Assembly: GCA_026770025.1 (NCBI GenBank) | Contig: JAMXDE010000009.1 | Span: 1,401,001 to 1,465,000, forward strand | Direction of reading: 5' to 3' | DNA from: Craspedostauros australis | Lineage: Eukaryota > Bacillariophyta > Bacillariophyceae > Mastogloiales > Achnanthaceae | Length of the DNA: 64,000 nt | Shown: piece by piece, positions 43,202 to 54,119 of the stretch | Layout of the letters: every line of letters begins with the position of its first letter | How positions within the stretch are numbered: position 1 is the stretch's first letter | The notes under the pieces: model-generated | What the model saw: the letters and a program-made list of their open reading frames with translations, nothing else | What the model was told of the DNA's origin: nothing | The model's database searches: none | Translations under genes and position numbers: made by a program

Positions 43202-44788
43202 TCAGGATGACGTCCAAACAATAGGAACGAGTGGATGATCGAATGGTTGTCGAGGAGGCACGTCCTTCACCCAATCTGCGTAGCTCCATGCATCCTCGCT
43301 GTCGCCAATACCAGCTTTGCGGTGTTGCGATGCGTCCTTTGCGACAGATGGTGGCGGAGACGAAGATGCTGCTGCGCATTCTGGTCGAATCTCAGCGGCA
43401 GCGTCAACGTAAGATATGGCAAGCGCCATGCGATCTTTGTCGATGACGTTGTCGTTGGAACAGTGCAAGGTCCAACCCGAGTGGACGGTCACGTCACCGA
43501 CAGACATTGGCATGTAATCCACCAGATCCTGCGGATACCGTTGCTCCAGCCGATCCCATTCTGACACGATGCTACCAACATCATTATCAGCATCATTGGC
43601 ATCGTTGGCATTGTCCCCATCTCGTTGCTGCGTGATCGGATTCCAGTACGGCAACGCCATGTCGTTGTGGCTCTTGGAACAAAAGACCAACGCCGTGCCT
43701 TCCACCGCCGGTACCGGTTGGAACGGTATCCAAATCGTGATCATGTGCGGTGTGTCGAACGGTGCCATGCGCGCATCGATGTGCCATGGCGTAGGTCCGT
43801 CGCCAGCGCGCTTCCAGAACACGGAGTCCTGGTACAGCCGCACGCACGGCACATCCATCAACGCACCTGCCACCGGCGCAAGGTCCTTGGCAAGCTGCTG
43901 CACGTGACGATGCGTCCGCCACGTGTTGAAATACTGCAGGAACGGCACGCTCTCGGTGATCCCCAACCGCAGCAACTCCCTCTGGCACTGTTGCACCGTA
44001 CGGCATGAGGATGCGAGGGTGGATGAGTCGGAGGCCACCTCAACCTTTTGTTGCCATGCTTTGAGCTCATCGCGGCGGGCCAAGGCTTCCAGATCTGTCT
44101 GAATTGCTTTGAGCGTCTTGGGATGCAGGATATTGCGCAGTGCAGCGTGTCCATTGCGGCAGTACTGCAGCTGCACGTCCGTTGGAACGGAGCTGTAACG
44201 CACACTCGTGTTCGCATCATTGACGCGGCTCTTCTCCTCGCTCTTCTGCCTTTGCTGCAGCGCATCGCCATCTCTCCGGGCTTTCCCAACTGGGGTGATA
44301 CCCATGCCACGCAGCATTTCATCCACATCTGATTTTCTCATTTGTTGGTTGCTGTTGTTCTTGTTGCCATTGGATGGTTTCTTGGATTTGGATTTCGATT
44401 TGGAGGTAGATGCCGCTCTGGATTTGCCGGTGATCTTTGATCCGTCGCCGCCGCTGTTCGATACTTGGAGCTTCACATGTGAGCGTCGGGCGTCGCCATG
44501 GAAGTTGCATATCGAAATTGGACTATCCGCTGTGGCTCTTCTGAATCTAAGATCAGACCCAATGTGGTAGGGACGGTGATACTGAGTGTTTCTCACTCTC
44601 CGAACCCTTCGACTTGATTGCATGGTGGGATTCCTCACCTCATCAATGCCAAAGCCATCACAGAAGCGACATCGCTGGCTTTTGGCTTGGCCTTTCAACC
44701 AAAATGGGTGGTCATTCATGCCAAGCACTGCCACCACCATCAACAACCGTTGCCACCGATTGTTCGTCTTGTCATATCTTCGCTTCAT
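43202..44788 (-). CDS. Phytanoyl-CoA dioxygenase (PhyH) family protein
   Basis: Single exon, 528 residues if started at the first ATG; ATGs at 44,740 and 44,719 are alternatives. The first 190 residues are basic and disordered, with Lys/Ser repeats. The dioxygenase covers about 205-470: YCRNGHAALRNIL at the start, RLYQDSVFWKRAG, then the iron-binding H-x-D in PTPWHIDARMAPFDTP near residue 333. ITIWIPFQPVPAVEGTALVF and the distal His in TVHSGWTLHCS follow, with an Arg (DKDRMALAISYVDA) for 2-oxoglutarate. The family hydroxylates varied small molecules and lipids with 2-oxoglutarate and oxygen; the substrate here cannot be told. A KR-rich N-terminus followed by a hydrophobic stretch (LLMVVAVLG) might be a targeting signal. 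Confidence 0.88.
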   Translation of the reverse strand: MKRRYDKTNNRWQRLLMVVAVLGMNDHPFWLKGQAKSQRCRFCDGFGIDEVRNPTMQSSRRVRRVRNTQYHRPYHIGSDLRFRRATADSPISICNFHGDARRSHVKLQVSNSGGDGSKITGKSRAASTSKSKSKSKKPSNGNKNNSNQQMRKSDVDEMLRGMGITPVGKARRDGDALQQRQKSEEKSRVNDANTSVRYSSVPTDVQLQYCRNGHAALRNILHPKTLKAIQTDLEALARRDELKAWQQKVEVASDSSTLASSCRTVQQCQRELLRLGITESVPFLQYFNTWRTHRHVQQLAKDLAPVAGALMDVPCVRLYQDSVFWKRAGDGPTPWHIDARMAPFDTPHMITIWIPFQPVPAVEGTALVFCSKSHNDMALPYWNPITQQRDGDNANDANDADNDVGSIVSEWDRLEQRYPQDLVDYMPMSVGDVTVHSGWTLHCSNDNVIDKDRMALAISYVDAAAEIRPECAAASSSPPPSVAKDASQHRKAGIGDSEDAWSYADWVKDVPPRQPFDHPLVPIVWTSS

Positions 44789-44879
44789 TCTTCTCGGGGG
44801 AGGCTGCGATTGTGTCGGCAGTGTACGACCTATGTATAATAGCTCGTATCAAAACAGTCTCGTGCAATGCAATGTCCTC

Positions 44880-46784
44880 TTGTCGCAGATCTTTTCGTCT
44901 GAAATCGTGATGGATTCAGGAGTGTTCGCATGTTTTGTGGTTCTGGCGCGAGTTGACTCATTCGACTTAACAACAATCAGAGACATCTTGGGCCTGTGGC
45001 ACACAATGAAAGGCCTTCCAATTTGCTCAATTTGCGCCCAAGAGGCCTTTTGTCTCGAAGAAGAATGCGCACAACCATCGCGCAGTATTGACACAATGAC
45101 GCACTGATCTTCGCCAGTGAGCAAAACCTCACAAAAAACAGTTGCTTTGTGTGTTACGACCTTCCATACCTACTTACCTATTACCAATACGACGCCCTTG
45201 CTCTTGAGTGTGTGGAGGCATGGCTATGTTGGAGGAATGATTCCTACGGTCGAGCAGCTGATACAAACATCATTCCTCGTGATCATCGTCACACACAATG
45301 CGAGGATGACCTCAACCTTTCTTGATCGGATCCATGTGCCACTCGGACTTGGAATACGTACGATTCCCCAAGTGATGAGGGCCAGCTGGTGTCGTTCGTC
45401 TTCGAGAGGTTCATGAAGAGCAATGGGATACAGAGCTTGTGGGTCACGCTGAAGGGGAACGCTGATCCAACAAGTCGGGCATGGGTCGCAGCATTGGCAC
45501 TCGCAGTCCATTGCTTTCCGCAACCTTTCACAATTCCGGTCACACGTTGATGAAACTACAAAACGTGAGTGAAAACTCCATGATGGCATCAAGCTTGTAC
45601 CTTTCGACGATGAGACAACTGTGCCCAACGACCAAGTCGATAGCCAGAACAATAATCAGGACGGCGATGACGAGGACGACGACGAACAGTCAGAGGGACC
45701 GACGCCCATGGCGGACCTTGTTCGAAGGTACAGGTTGGTGACGCCAAGCGCATTTCCGCAAGGCAGACGGCGGACAATGATGGAGCCGTTCATCATGCGC
45801 AAGGCCATGCAGTTACTCTGCATCTGGCTTCTGCAGGGTGCGAAGAGAATGAAACGGTGTCATCGGACACCGGGAATAACCCCGTTTGATTTCAAGTCGT
45901 TGTCAACCCAGCTTGTGAGTTGCGCCATGTCTACAGCAATGACGGTTGACGAGACGCATCGCAAACACATTCCATCCATCTTGGTCGGCGTCCTCTGCAT
46001 GTTCCCAAGACAACGCAGAGACGACCAATTCGATGTGAATGGTCTGGACGACGAAGTGAAGGACGCAAGAGTCGCGCTCGATGGCGTCATTCCTGTTTCA
46101 GGCAACTGCGACCTCGCCATGGATGGGACGTATGGTACTTTCATACAAAAAGGCGATGTGACTCAACGAGGAGCAGCTTGTGGCGGGGCAACCACAGGCC
46201 GATGACGATGGTTGGGATTCTGTCTCTTCGGTAGCGCTCAGGCGCGGTGACCGTTTGGACCACGGGTATGAAGATGAACGCGAGTCTTTCAGCATCGCAG
46301 AAGCGATACGAAACAACAAAGAAATCCTCTCAATGGACGGTTACATTGCCACCAATTGGCCAAAATGAGAGAGAAGGCATGTCGATGGTGTCCACGGAAA
46401 CCATCGGCATGCATTTGTCCATCACTTTCGAGCGTAACGGTCGGCGGCGGCAACAACTTGGCAGATGGGTACGTCTCCTTCATCGGCGCCAAGCTGAACG
46501 GAGCCGGCAAGTTGATGGACCGCACAATGCACAGCATCTGCATCCAGACCAATGGCTTCTTCCAGTCTGCCAAGATCGAGGATGCGAATGTGCGGGTGGA
46601 CATGACGAGTGCGCATCAAGATCTACTCGGCATTCCATTCGGAGAGAACCGGCGGTACTGTCTCGCGAGCCGGTATGAGAAACTATTGCGTGGCGGGTTG
46701 CAGGAGGGCGCGACAGACCCGTACCTTTCGTATTCAGTTGTTGCGGGAATGCTGTTGCCTGATGTGATGAAGGCACTCGACTAG
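44880..46784 (+). pseudogene. Decayed protein gene of unknown family, several frameshifts
   Basis: A run of protein-like sequence of about 600 residues is split over all three forward frames. The segments are about 44,880-45,090, 45,092-45,545 (TGA at 45,323), 45,540-46,150 (TGA at 45,570), 46,160-46,368, 46,370-46,440 and 46,445-46,784. Each picks up where the last loses coding character, with only a few bases of overlap. Well-formed stretches include SFVFERFMKSNGIQSLWVTL, ITPFDFKSLSTQLVSC, SFSIAEAIRNNKEIL and GYVSFIGAKLNGAGKLMDRT. Cys pairs (ICSICAQEAFC, CFVCY) lie near the start. Two in-frame stops and about five shifts argue for a pseudogene. Introns of 20-45 bp or sequencing errors are weaker alternatives. 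I do not recognise the family; an orphan host gene, mobile element or old viral insertion are all possible. Confidence 0.6.
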
Positions 46785-47740
46785 CGTCGTAATCGACATG
46801 GGAAGATGAAGAAAAGTACCGTAGATTTGAAAACCAAAAAAGGGACTGCTCCTTTGAAGAGACGAAGCAGCTTGAAGTCTAGCAAAGATCCACACAGTGA
46901 AGAGAACCGACACAAGTCGACACGCAACTCGCGATCACCTTGTTGTGCAGCCAGACGATAGAGCATCGGTAAACTCTCATCGAAAGTATAAAAGAAAGAT
47001 CGAATTCTAGAGGGATATAGTATGAATTGCTGGGATGAGTTCATCTTCAGAAAGACGCTAGACGGATTCAAGAGTGTGGCTTTCATACATGCGGAAGTTG
47101 TTCAAAAGTTAAAGTAAAGCATAAATCACGCTAAGAACACTCTGCACATGTCCTCGTTTCGCGGTTGAACATCATAGTTGCAGTTCATCTGACACACTTG
47201 CGCGCAAATCCCAAGGTGGATACTTTGCCATTGGCGTCTGTGGTGTCCTCGCACCGCGAATAGAGAGCGTATGGTATGATGGTTTGTTCTATCTTGCGCT
47301 TGGTTGAAGGAATGCGACGACATCCAAACTGGCAAACGACTTGCCTCCCGTCTATCAACAAGGAGATGAAGTTGGACGACCTATGGAGCGAATCTGAAGC
47401 TTCTCTCTCTCTCTCTCTCTTGGGAGTTTGGAATAGAAGCATCGGCAACGTTGCCACACTCGCAACAGTTCGCAGAGTGGAAAGCCCCATTGCGCAGCAT
47501 TCACCAGGGCTGTGCTGAAAAGTATGGTATAATATAATACAATACGATGGAATGTGGTCGTCACCGATATAGCAACGGTCGGTCTACTAAACATGAAAGA
47601 GCATCGCTCCCAATTTATGGTGGCTTGTATCATCCTGATACAAATATTCCCAGAGAATATCACAGGAGTTGGAGAGCTGGAATGCAGAATATTGATTCGT
47701 GCGGAAGGTCTTGCACGGATGGGTCGACGATGCGTCCTCT
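46785..47740. other. Intergenic stretch
   Basis: No gene recognised. A (CT)n tract lies at 47,401-47,420, and AT-rich ATAATATAATACAATACG lies near 47,528-47,545. Confidence 0.45.
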
Positions 47741-48148
47741 CTATTTCTTCTTTCCTTTTCCCTTCTTTCCACCGGACAGTCCTGCGCTGAGAAGGTCATC
47801 AAGTCCAGCGCCCGCGTTCTTGTTCTTCTTGGCCTTGGCAGCGGCCTTAGCCTTCGCGGCGGCGGCAGCCTTCTCGCCCTTGGGGTCGTTGGGATCGAAG
47901 CCGACCAGATCGGTGAAGCAACTGGCCGGGTCCGTACCCTCCGGGTGCTTGGCGACGACGTGCTGATACAGAAGAGGCGGTCTGGAGTTGACCATGAAGG
48001 TCTGTCGGCAGAGCTGGCACATCTTGGCGGCAGCATCCTTCTTGGCCTTGTCCGATGCTGCTTTTCTCTCTTCATCGGACTTTCCCATTTTTTTCTGGTT
48101 GCGCTCTCGCGCCTGCTGGGCCTTCTGCACGTTCGATCCCTTTCCCAT
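47741..48148 (-). CDS. Small C2H2 zinc-finger protein, SERF/ZNF706-like
   Basis: Single exon, 135 residues. The N-terminus MGKGSNVQKAQQARERNQKK matches the basic start shared by the SERF/4F5 and ZNF706 (plant At2g23090-like) proteins. One zinc finger follows at about 44-68: CQLC, then HVVAKH, a C-x2-C...H-x4-H arrangement. After that comes FTDLVGFDPNDPKG and an Ala/Lys-rich tail ending in a run of Gly/Lys, which is longer than in the plant and animal forms. Function of the family is not well settled; a nuclear or RNA-linked role is likely. Its start faces the MAP65 gene, about 930 bp away. Confidence 0.85.
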   Translation of the reverse strand: MGKGSNVQKAQQARERNQKKMGKSDEERKAASDKAKKDAAAKMCQLCRQTFMVNSRPPLLYQHVVAKHPEGTDPASCFTDLVGFDPNDPKGEKAAAAAKAKAAAKAKKNKNAGAGLDDLLSAGLSGGKKGKGKKK

Positions 48149-49080
48149 CTTGCTTCGTCTTTCTTCTTCTGTCGTAGGTAGATGTTGTGGTTGCTTCTAA
48201 TTCTACTTCTTCTTCTTCTCTTGATGCCGATTATGATGTGCGTTGCAGTATGAGCCGTGGACAGTCAACCATACTTGTTCCTGATTGCGTCTGCGTTCAC
48301 GACATTTGGTCGTTGTTGCGGTAATGGTTTGTTCGCATCATCATTTTTGGTCTGTTTCATTTGTTGTTTTTGTGTTCTGTGTTCGTACGTGGTTCGTTCA
48401 TGAATGGGTTATGAGTTCACAATAGAATTGTCAACGAATCTCCAGTCGACCAAGTCGATCGATACGATTGTCCACGGACTGGCCGGCGCGTTTGCCGTTT
48501 CAGGGTCGAGATTTGAAAATCAAAATCGAACCTGTCACGAAATTGGGTTTGGTGTTGTTTGCAGTGCTTGATGTGTGTGGTTGTGTGAGCATGGCATGTT
48601 GTCATCGGACGCCAACGTGGATGCTGGCACCGGAGCTTGCCTGTTTCGCCTGCTTCAATACCAGCTCCAACACTATCAGCAGCAGCAGCGTCACGAACAC
48701 AACCATCCGCATCAGCATCATTATCCCTTGCATCCACACAAGCAACAGCAGCAACAGCAACAACAACGAAAGGACCATTGACACGGCACTCTCCTTTGCA
48801 GTGCCCGACGAAACAAGAGAGCACAACTACAGCCACGACGCCAGACACAATCACATCAAGCGCTACAGATCATTTCAATAATACGTTGCATTGCATTGTA
48901 TTGCAGACATCAACTGATCGGAGCGTCTCCAACACTATTGCATTGACTTTCACACCATCGTTGCTTCTTGATTGCGCATCATCTGACCAAACACAACAGT
49001 CCGAGTTCACACAAGCGCAAGCATACGCGAACTGAGCAACCCAACAAGTGAACCAACGAAACAGCGAACCGCCAAGCACC
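48149..49080. other. Divergent promoter region, zinc finger / MAP65
   Basis: No gene supported. CAG/CAA trinucleotide runs lie at 48,675-48,690 and 48,735-48,770; the 5' UTR of the MAP65 gene is probably at its right end. Confidence 0.45.
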
Positions 49081-50934
49081 ATGTCATCGCCATCCGCCGG
49101 TTACTTAATGACATCGCCGCGGGTCTCCAGCGCCACGCGACGCCCACGCACCTCAGCTTCGTTGACGCCAGGAAGCGTCGGCACCCGCAACGCCAGCCGC
49201 ATATCGACCTTCTCTCGCGTAGGACCGGTGCTCACACCAGCACCATCACGTACACCGCGCGGAAGCCAAGGACTCGTGCTCCTGTCCCCGTCGCGCACGC
49301 TGACGGAATCCCTCAGCGCGCTCGCCTCCTCGACGGCGCAGCAGCTGGAGGAGGTGTGGGATGAGGTCGGATACACGCCGCAAGATCGCGCCACGCAGCT
49401 GTCGCAGCTATTGATCCAGCTGCGGGATCAGTGCCAGGCGAAGATCGCCGAGGAGAGCGGAGTCGCCGAAACCTTCCGGCAGACGATTGCCGAAGCAAGG
49501 GAGGAGATACGAGCAACTGCCGGGGCATTGAAGGCCCCGGTCGACGAGGCGTTGATGCGGGAGGATTCTCACCGGACGCTCACCGATGAATTGGCCGACC
49601 TGGAGGCCGCACTGGAGATCCTGCGCGAGGATGCCGTGGAGGCGAGAAGAGACCTGGCAGAGTCCAGGGAATTCCTCATGGAATCACACAGCGCCCTTGG
49701 CACGCATATGGAGGAGTGCTGGCATGACATCGAGACAGATCTGACGGCCACACGACGAGAGAAGTTCCGCGAGATGGTGGATGAAATGAAGGAGGAGGTC
49801 GCAACGAGAAGCAACGCCGTCATGCAGCTGCTGCAGGACTGCCGAAATCTGATGGAGGCGCTGGGCATCGACGGGCACACAGGCAACGACATGGACAGGA
49901 AGGTCGCAGGCAGTCTGGTTCGATCCAAGGATGGCAGCTTCATCCTGGCGTCGAAGTTCGAGACCGACACCTGCGTCGGGATCAGCGCCACGGCGCTTCA
50001 GAACCTCACAACGCACGTCGCCGACCTCGGGCGAGAGAAGCGACGTCGCAAGAACCGGCTGCAGGAGATGGGAGCCGAGATCGCCACGCTGTGGGAACAG
50101 CTGCGCATCTCCGAAGAAGAGCAGGTGGCGTTCAAGGAGAGCGTGGCAGGACTTGGAATGGACACGCTCGAGAAGGGCGAGCAAGAGCTGCAGCGCCTCA
50201 AGTCGTTGAAGTCGCAGATGCTGATATCGCTGGTGGAGGATGCCCGTGATACGATCCGTGCGCTGTGGGAGCAGATGGATGCCACCCAGGAGTTATGCGA
50301 CGGCTTCGAGGGCATGAACGCCGTGGACGAGAGCGACTTCAACGATGAGTTGCTCGACATGCACGAGGCGTACATCCAGGAGCTGGAGGAACGTGTCGAG
50401 CAGATGAAGCCCATCCTCCGACTGATCGAACGTCGCGAGGACATCATCCGCGAGCGCTTCATCTACGACGAGCTGCAGAAGGACTCCGACCGCCTCAAGC
50501 AACGAGGTGCAGCCATGGCCAAGCAGCTGATGGAAGAGGAGAAGATGGCCAAGCGCATCAAGAAGGAGCTCCCGAAGCTGACCGCCTTCCTGGAGAAGAA
50601 TCTGTCGAAGTGGGTGGAAACCCATGGAGAACCTTTCCTGTACCAGGGCGAAGCATACGACGAAACTATGCAGAACCAGGAAGACGAATGGAAAGAGTAC
50701 AAGACAGCTGCCGTGCAACAGAAGCTGAAGAAGAAGCAGGGCAACGACGAGAATGGCGGTGGCAATGCGGCCGGATCCAAGAGAGGCATGCGTCCACTCG
50801 GAAGTTCGAAGGAAGCCAATGCCCGTTCATCATCCAGAACAAGACCAAGGAATGGATCGATGCCAGCAAAACCAATTCACAGCAACCTGCATGGCAAATC
50901 CTCCTCATCTTCGCGTTACTCCAATCACGTATGA
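49081..50934 (+). CDS. MAP65/PRC1/Ase1 microtubule-bundling protein
   Basis: Single exon, 617 residues from the ATG at 49,081; an in-frame alternative codon at 49,048 is not favoured because CACCATGTCATCG gives a better start context. The first 75 residues are Ser/Thr/Arg/Pro-rich with many SP/TP sites, likely kinase targets. Next is a long, nearly unbroken coiled coil. The spectrin-like microtubule-binding part follows, with ALWEQMDATQELCDGFEGM, RRKNRLQEMGAEIATLWEQL and ELPKLTAFLEKNLSKWVETH. These match the MAP65 family, which crosslinks antiparallel microtubules in the spindle midzone and is needed for cytokinesis. The C-terminal tail is basic and disordered, also usual for the family. In heterokonts with few MAP65 copies this is probably the main midzone bundler (inference). 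Confidence 0.85.
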   Translation: MSSPSAGYLMTSPRVSSATRRPRTSASLTPGSVGTRNASRISTFSRVGPVLTPAPSRTPRGSQGLVLLSPSRTLTESLSALASSTAQQLEEVWDEVGYTPQDRATQLSQLLIQLRDQCQAKIAEESGVAETFRQTIAEAREEIRATAGALKAPVDEALMREDSHRTLTDELADLEAALEILREDAVEARRDLAESREFLMESHSALGTHMEECWHDIETDLTATRREKFREMVDEMKEEVATRSNAVMQLLQDCRNLMEALGIDGHTGNDMDRKVAGSLVRSKDGSFILASKFETDTCVGISATALQNLTTHVADLGREKRRRKNRLQEMGAEIATLWEQLRISEEEQVAFKESVAGLGMDTLEKGEQELQRLKSLKSQMLISLVEDARDTIRALWEQMDATQELCDGFEGMNAVDESDFNDELLDMHEAYIQELEERVEQMKPILRLIERREDIIRERFIYDELQKDSDRLKQRGAAMAKQLMEEEKMAKRIKKELPKLTAFLEKNLSKWVETHGEPFLYQGEAYDETMQNQEDEWKEYKTAAVQQKLKKKQGNDENGGGNAAGSKRGMRPLGSSKEANARSSSRTRPRNGSMPAKPIHSNLHGKSSSSSRYSNHV

Positions 50935-51605
50935 AGCACAATCGAACGACACAATAATCCACCGACAGCATCGCATGTTCTGAAATGAGCAAGGAGGACA
51001 TGATGACACGCACCGTCCAATTAGACTCCAAGAGACACAATCATTCAGCCCAAGAGCGGTTTGTGCTTCTCCGCACCAACACCAACGATAACTCACATCA
51101 CAACAAAGAAAATAGACGAGCAACATCTTGCATGTATACTATTCTATTATGTATACCCTCCAACCTAGTTTGTGCTGTGTCCGTACCATTTATCCATGGC
51201 TCAACGGTGTGTTCTCTGAATGGATTGTTGGGTGAACATGTGGTAGGGGAAGAACAAAGGAAGGACTTCCGTGGAAGGAACTTGGGTCTGGAAAGACGGC
51301 GCGAAAAAGGCGGTCGTGCTGAGCCGTCAATAGGCGCGAACAATAAATGCGAAGTGACGCGCACTGTTGAACTCGAGATGTCGGAGTGGAAAGACGAACA
51401 ATCACGATGACCACCACGTCACAAGGCCATTTCCGTTCACTTGTCCGCCGCCAACACGAGGTGTCACGAAGTTGCACGATACCAACAAACACCCGTTGCA
51501 ACGGCGTAGCAGCGCAATTTGCGTTGTCGCAAACAAGGATGAAAGAAGGATTGAGGAATTTCTTTCACACACAAAACCAGAAATACACAAGCAAACGAGC
51601 GAACG
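50935..51605. other. Intergenic stretch
   Basis: 3' flank of the MAP65 gene and 5' flank of the next gene; nothing recognised. Confidence 0.4.
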
Positions 51606-53004
51606 ATGGAGGTGTGCATGGAAGTTGATCGTGTGACAGTAGAAGATCTTGGGTTGGATTGCCTGACGACGTCCATGATGATGGCGGCAAGCAGCACAAC
51701 ATCAACGGCAGCGACGCAGGATGGACCTGTGAAACCGCTGGCGCCATCTTGTTCCGCAACAGTGGCAGTCGTGCCACCATCGCCATCGCCGTCAACAGCA
51801 GACACAGACACAAAGACAGCTACAGCGGCAGCAGCCATAACAGCGACAGAAGACGACGAGAGCAACGTGATGATTGCCGCTCCCGCTGCGCAGATGAGCA
51901 CGATGGTGGATGCGGGCACCAACGCTCACGCGGATGCGCGCGCAAAAGCCCTCCCAATTGTCCCTGATATTGCTACTGCCGCAACAAGCGAAATCGGAGT
52001 CGTGAAACACCCCTCCGACACCGCTGCGCCTGCATCTACGACCACTCCCCTCGTTTCTCCCATCGCGGATGCCAGCAGCAAAATGGCGAATGGTTGTGCA
52101 GCAGCGCATCCCGCAGACAAGGAGGCTGATTTGCTCTCCAACACCCGTTCGTGCGCCTACAAGGAACATTTGAAGTACAACAAGGCCGACGCTCACGCGT
52201 TCGCTCCGAAGCGCAAGATCGAACGGACTGGCAATGATGAAGGAGGCGCAGCAACGAACAGCAACGACGCCGTGAGCAACAAGCGACGGAATCGCCGAAT
52301 GCTCTCCTTCGACGAAGAGGTGGAGGTAGTGCCCATTCCGACAAGGCACGAGTACGACAACGCGTCGCGTTTCAGAATATGGTCCAGCGCGATGGAGATC
52401 CAGCACAACGCAGCACGCAACACCATGGAGTTTGCTTGGGAAGGGTGAGTCAATCCGAGTCGGCGACAGTGCTGCTGCTGCTACTGCCGCTGCTAGTGGT
52501 GGTGGTACTGGTATTGAACCAACTCTTGCCTGCATTTCGTTTGCACTTCTCTCGCGAGCGGAGTTGGGCGGCAATGACATGCGTTGGCCGTTTGGCCTTG
52601 TGGGTGACGACATCGATTCTATTTGCGTGTCTGCCTGCCTGCCTGCCTGCCTGCTTGTTGATGCCCAGTCCGTGCAGTTCGCCCTCCTCGTGGGTGTTGA
52701 CGTCGCCAACTGGTTGTTAACGTGCAAACGAACGAGGAATCACTAGAAATTGCGTTTCTAACAAGTTGTTGCCTTGTTCTTCGCCATCGCTCCGAACTAT
52801 CTCGTCGCTGTTTTTTCATCATTTCGAATCGCTTGCAATTCCACCAACACGATTCGCACGCTTGCCCCCCTCCCGCGCAGATGGAACTGGCGCAACGTTT
52901 TGGAAGACGAATCCATGATGGTCTGCTCTTCAACATCAGAGTTGATACACCCATGCCACTTCCATCCGCACATGAATCCCATGTTCGTTCATGGCCGCAG
53001 ATGA
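51606..53004 (+). CDS. Two-exon protein with conserved EYDNASRxRxWSSAMEI-type C-terminal motif
   Basis: Exons 51606-52444 and 52881-53004 join across a codon (GG/GTGAGT ... GCGCAG/A) to give 320 residues. The join yields [20 protein letters not shown], a continuous aromatic-rich block, which supports it. The first 200 residues are low-complexity Ala/Thr/Pro/Asp. The conserved part is at about 238-300: [35 protein letters not shown], then the joined block. From memory, the pattern of a V-x-V-x-x-IP-x-R-x-E-Y strand followed by a W-containing helix recurs in many uncharacterised heterokont proteins. No function is known to me. The short tail after the motif is His/Met/Cys-rich. The intron (52,445-52,880) contains a (TGCC)n repeat at about 52,627-52,655. 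Confidence 0.75.
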
Positions 53005-54119
53005 GAGCAAAGGAGCGGGAAAAGGTCAACTGGCTGCGCTTGCCCTCGCCACGAACAGGACCGCACCGATTCCATGGTGAACAATGCAAAGAGGCACGAA
53101 AGATACTGGTAGACCAAGAAGTTTTGAACCAACACAAACAAGGAAAGAGAAAAAGAAGAGAAGAAGCACACGGTGGAAGAAGCAAACATGCAGGATGATC
53201 GGAGTTGAAGCATGCCAACATGGCACGTACGTATCTGAAATCGATTGCTGTCGTCGCCGTCGTTGCTATCGTCAATGACGACAGTCTAACCATCGTCAGG
53301 ACAGGCGAGACGAGGCGAGAGGACATGGGAAGACAACGGCACAGGAAGGGAACTGCAATACGAAACACTATTTTGAAACCACAAAAGTGATAAACGGCAG
53401 ACCATCCGGCATCTTCTCGTGCCATGGCTACACGCAGAGGGAGAAACAACAATAGCGGCAACAGCATGATCTGTCTACCGTTCCTGTCGTATAGATCATC
53501 GCTTGGTTCCTGACAGTGCTCTTCGCTCGCTCTGGCCATGTGGAAGTGCTTGTGCTGGTGATACTTGCGTGCATGCCATGTCCATGTCTGCGTCTGCATG
53601 ATACAAGCAAAACAGAGTGGAAGACAGTGATGGGATGCCGCGTTGGCTGACAACAAGATCGGCCAAGACGCACCATTTGGGGGATTGGATTCGCCAAGAA
53701 GAGACACGAAAGTCAAGGCGATGAATTCGTGACTGACCGGAATAATCTATTCATGAATTACATCAACGAAATCTGTTCGTGGTGTTTGCTTTTCCTTTTG
53801 TTCTTGTGTGCGTCTTCGCTAAAAAGCGCTCTGCGTTGTCTCAACAATGACCCTTTCGATGACCATCGCAATCCTTTCCTACAACGTCTCCTCTTGTGCG
53901 CGAAGATGCCAACCATGTTACCCACGCGGCTCACCACTATCACCACACCACCAAACAACACAAAGCATTCGTATTCGCAAGCGCAAGCGCATACTCGCAC
54001 ATACCCTCATACCTTCATACCGTCCAAGAAGCATTCAATCATATTCGAGGTAGAATACCTGCAATAGTCACGATCGTCATCGTCATCACACAATTCCACG
54101 CAACACGTCTCCATCAATC
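53005..54119. other. Intergenic stretch
   Basis: About 1.1 kb without a supportable gene; several short frames on both strands have no protein character. Confidence 0.45.

Noticed and set aside
45565-45593. A 29-nt intron joining two segments of the decayed gene
   Set aside because: Too short compared with the other introns in the window (about 78-600 nt), and it would not explain the remaining shifts.
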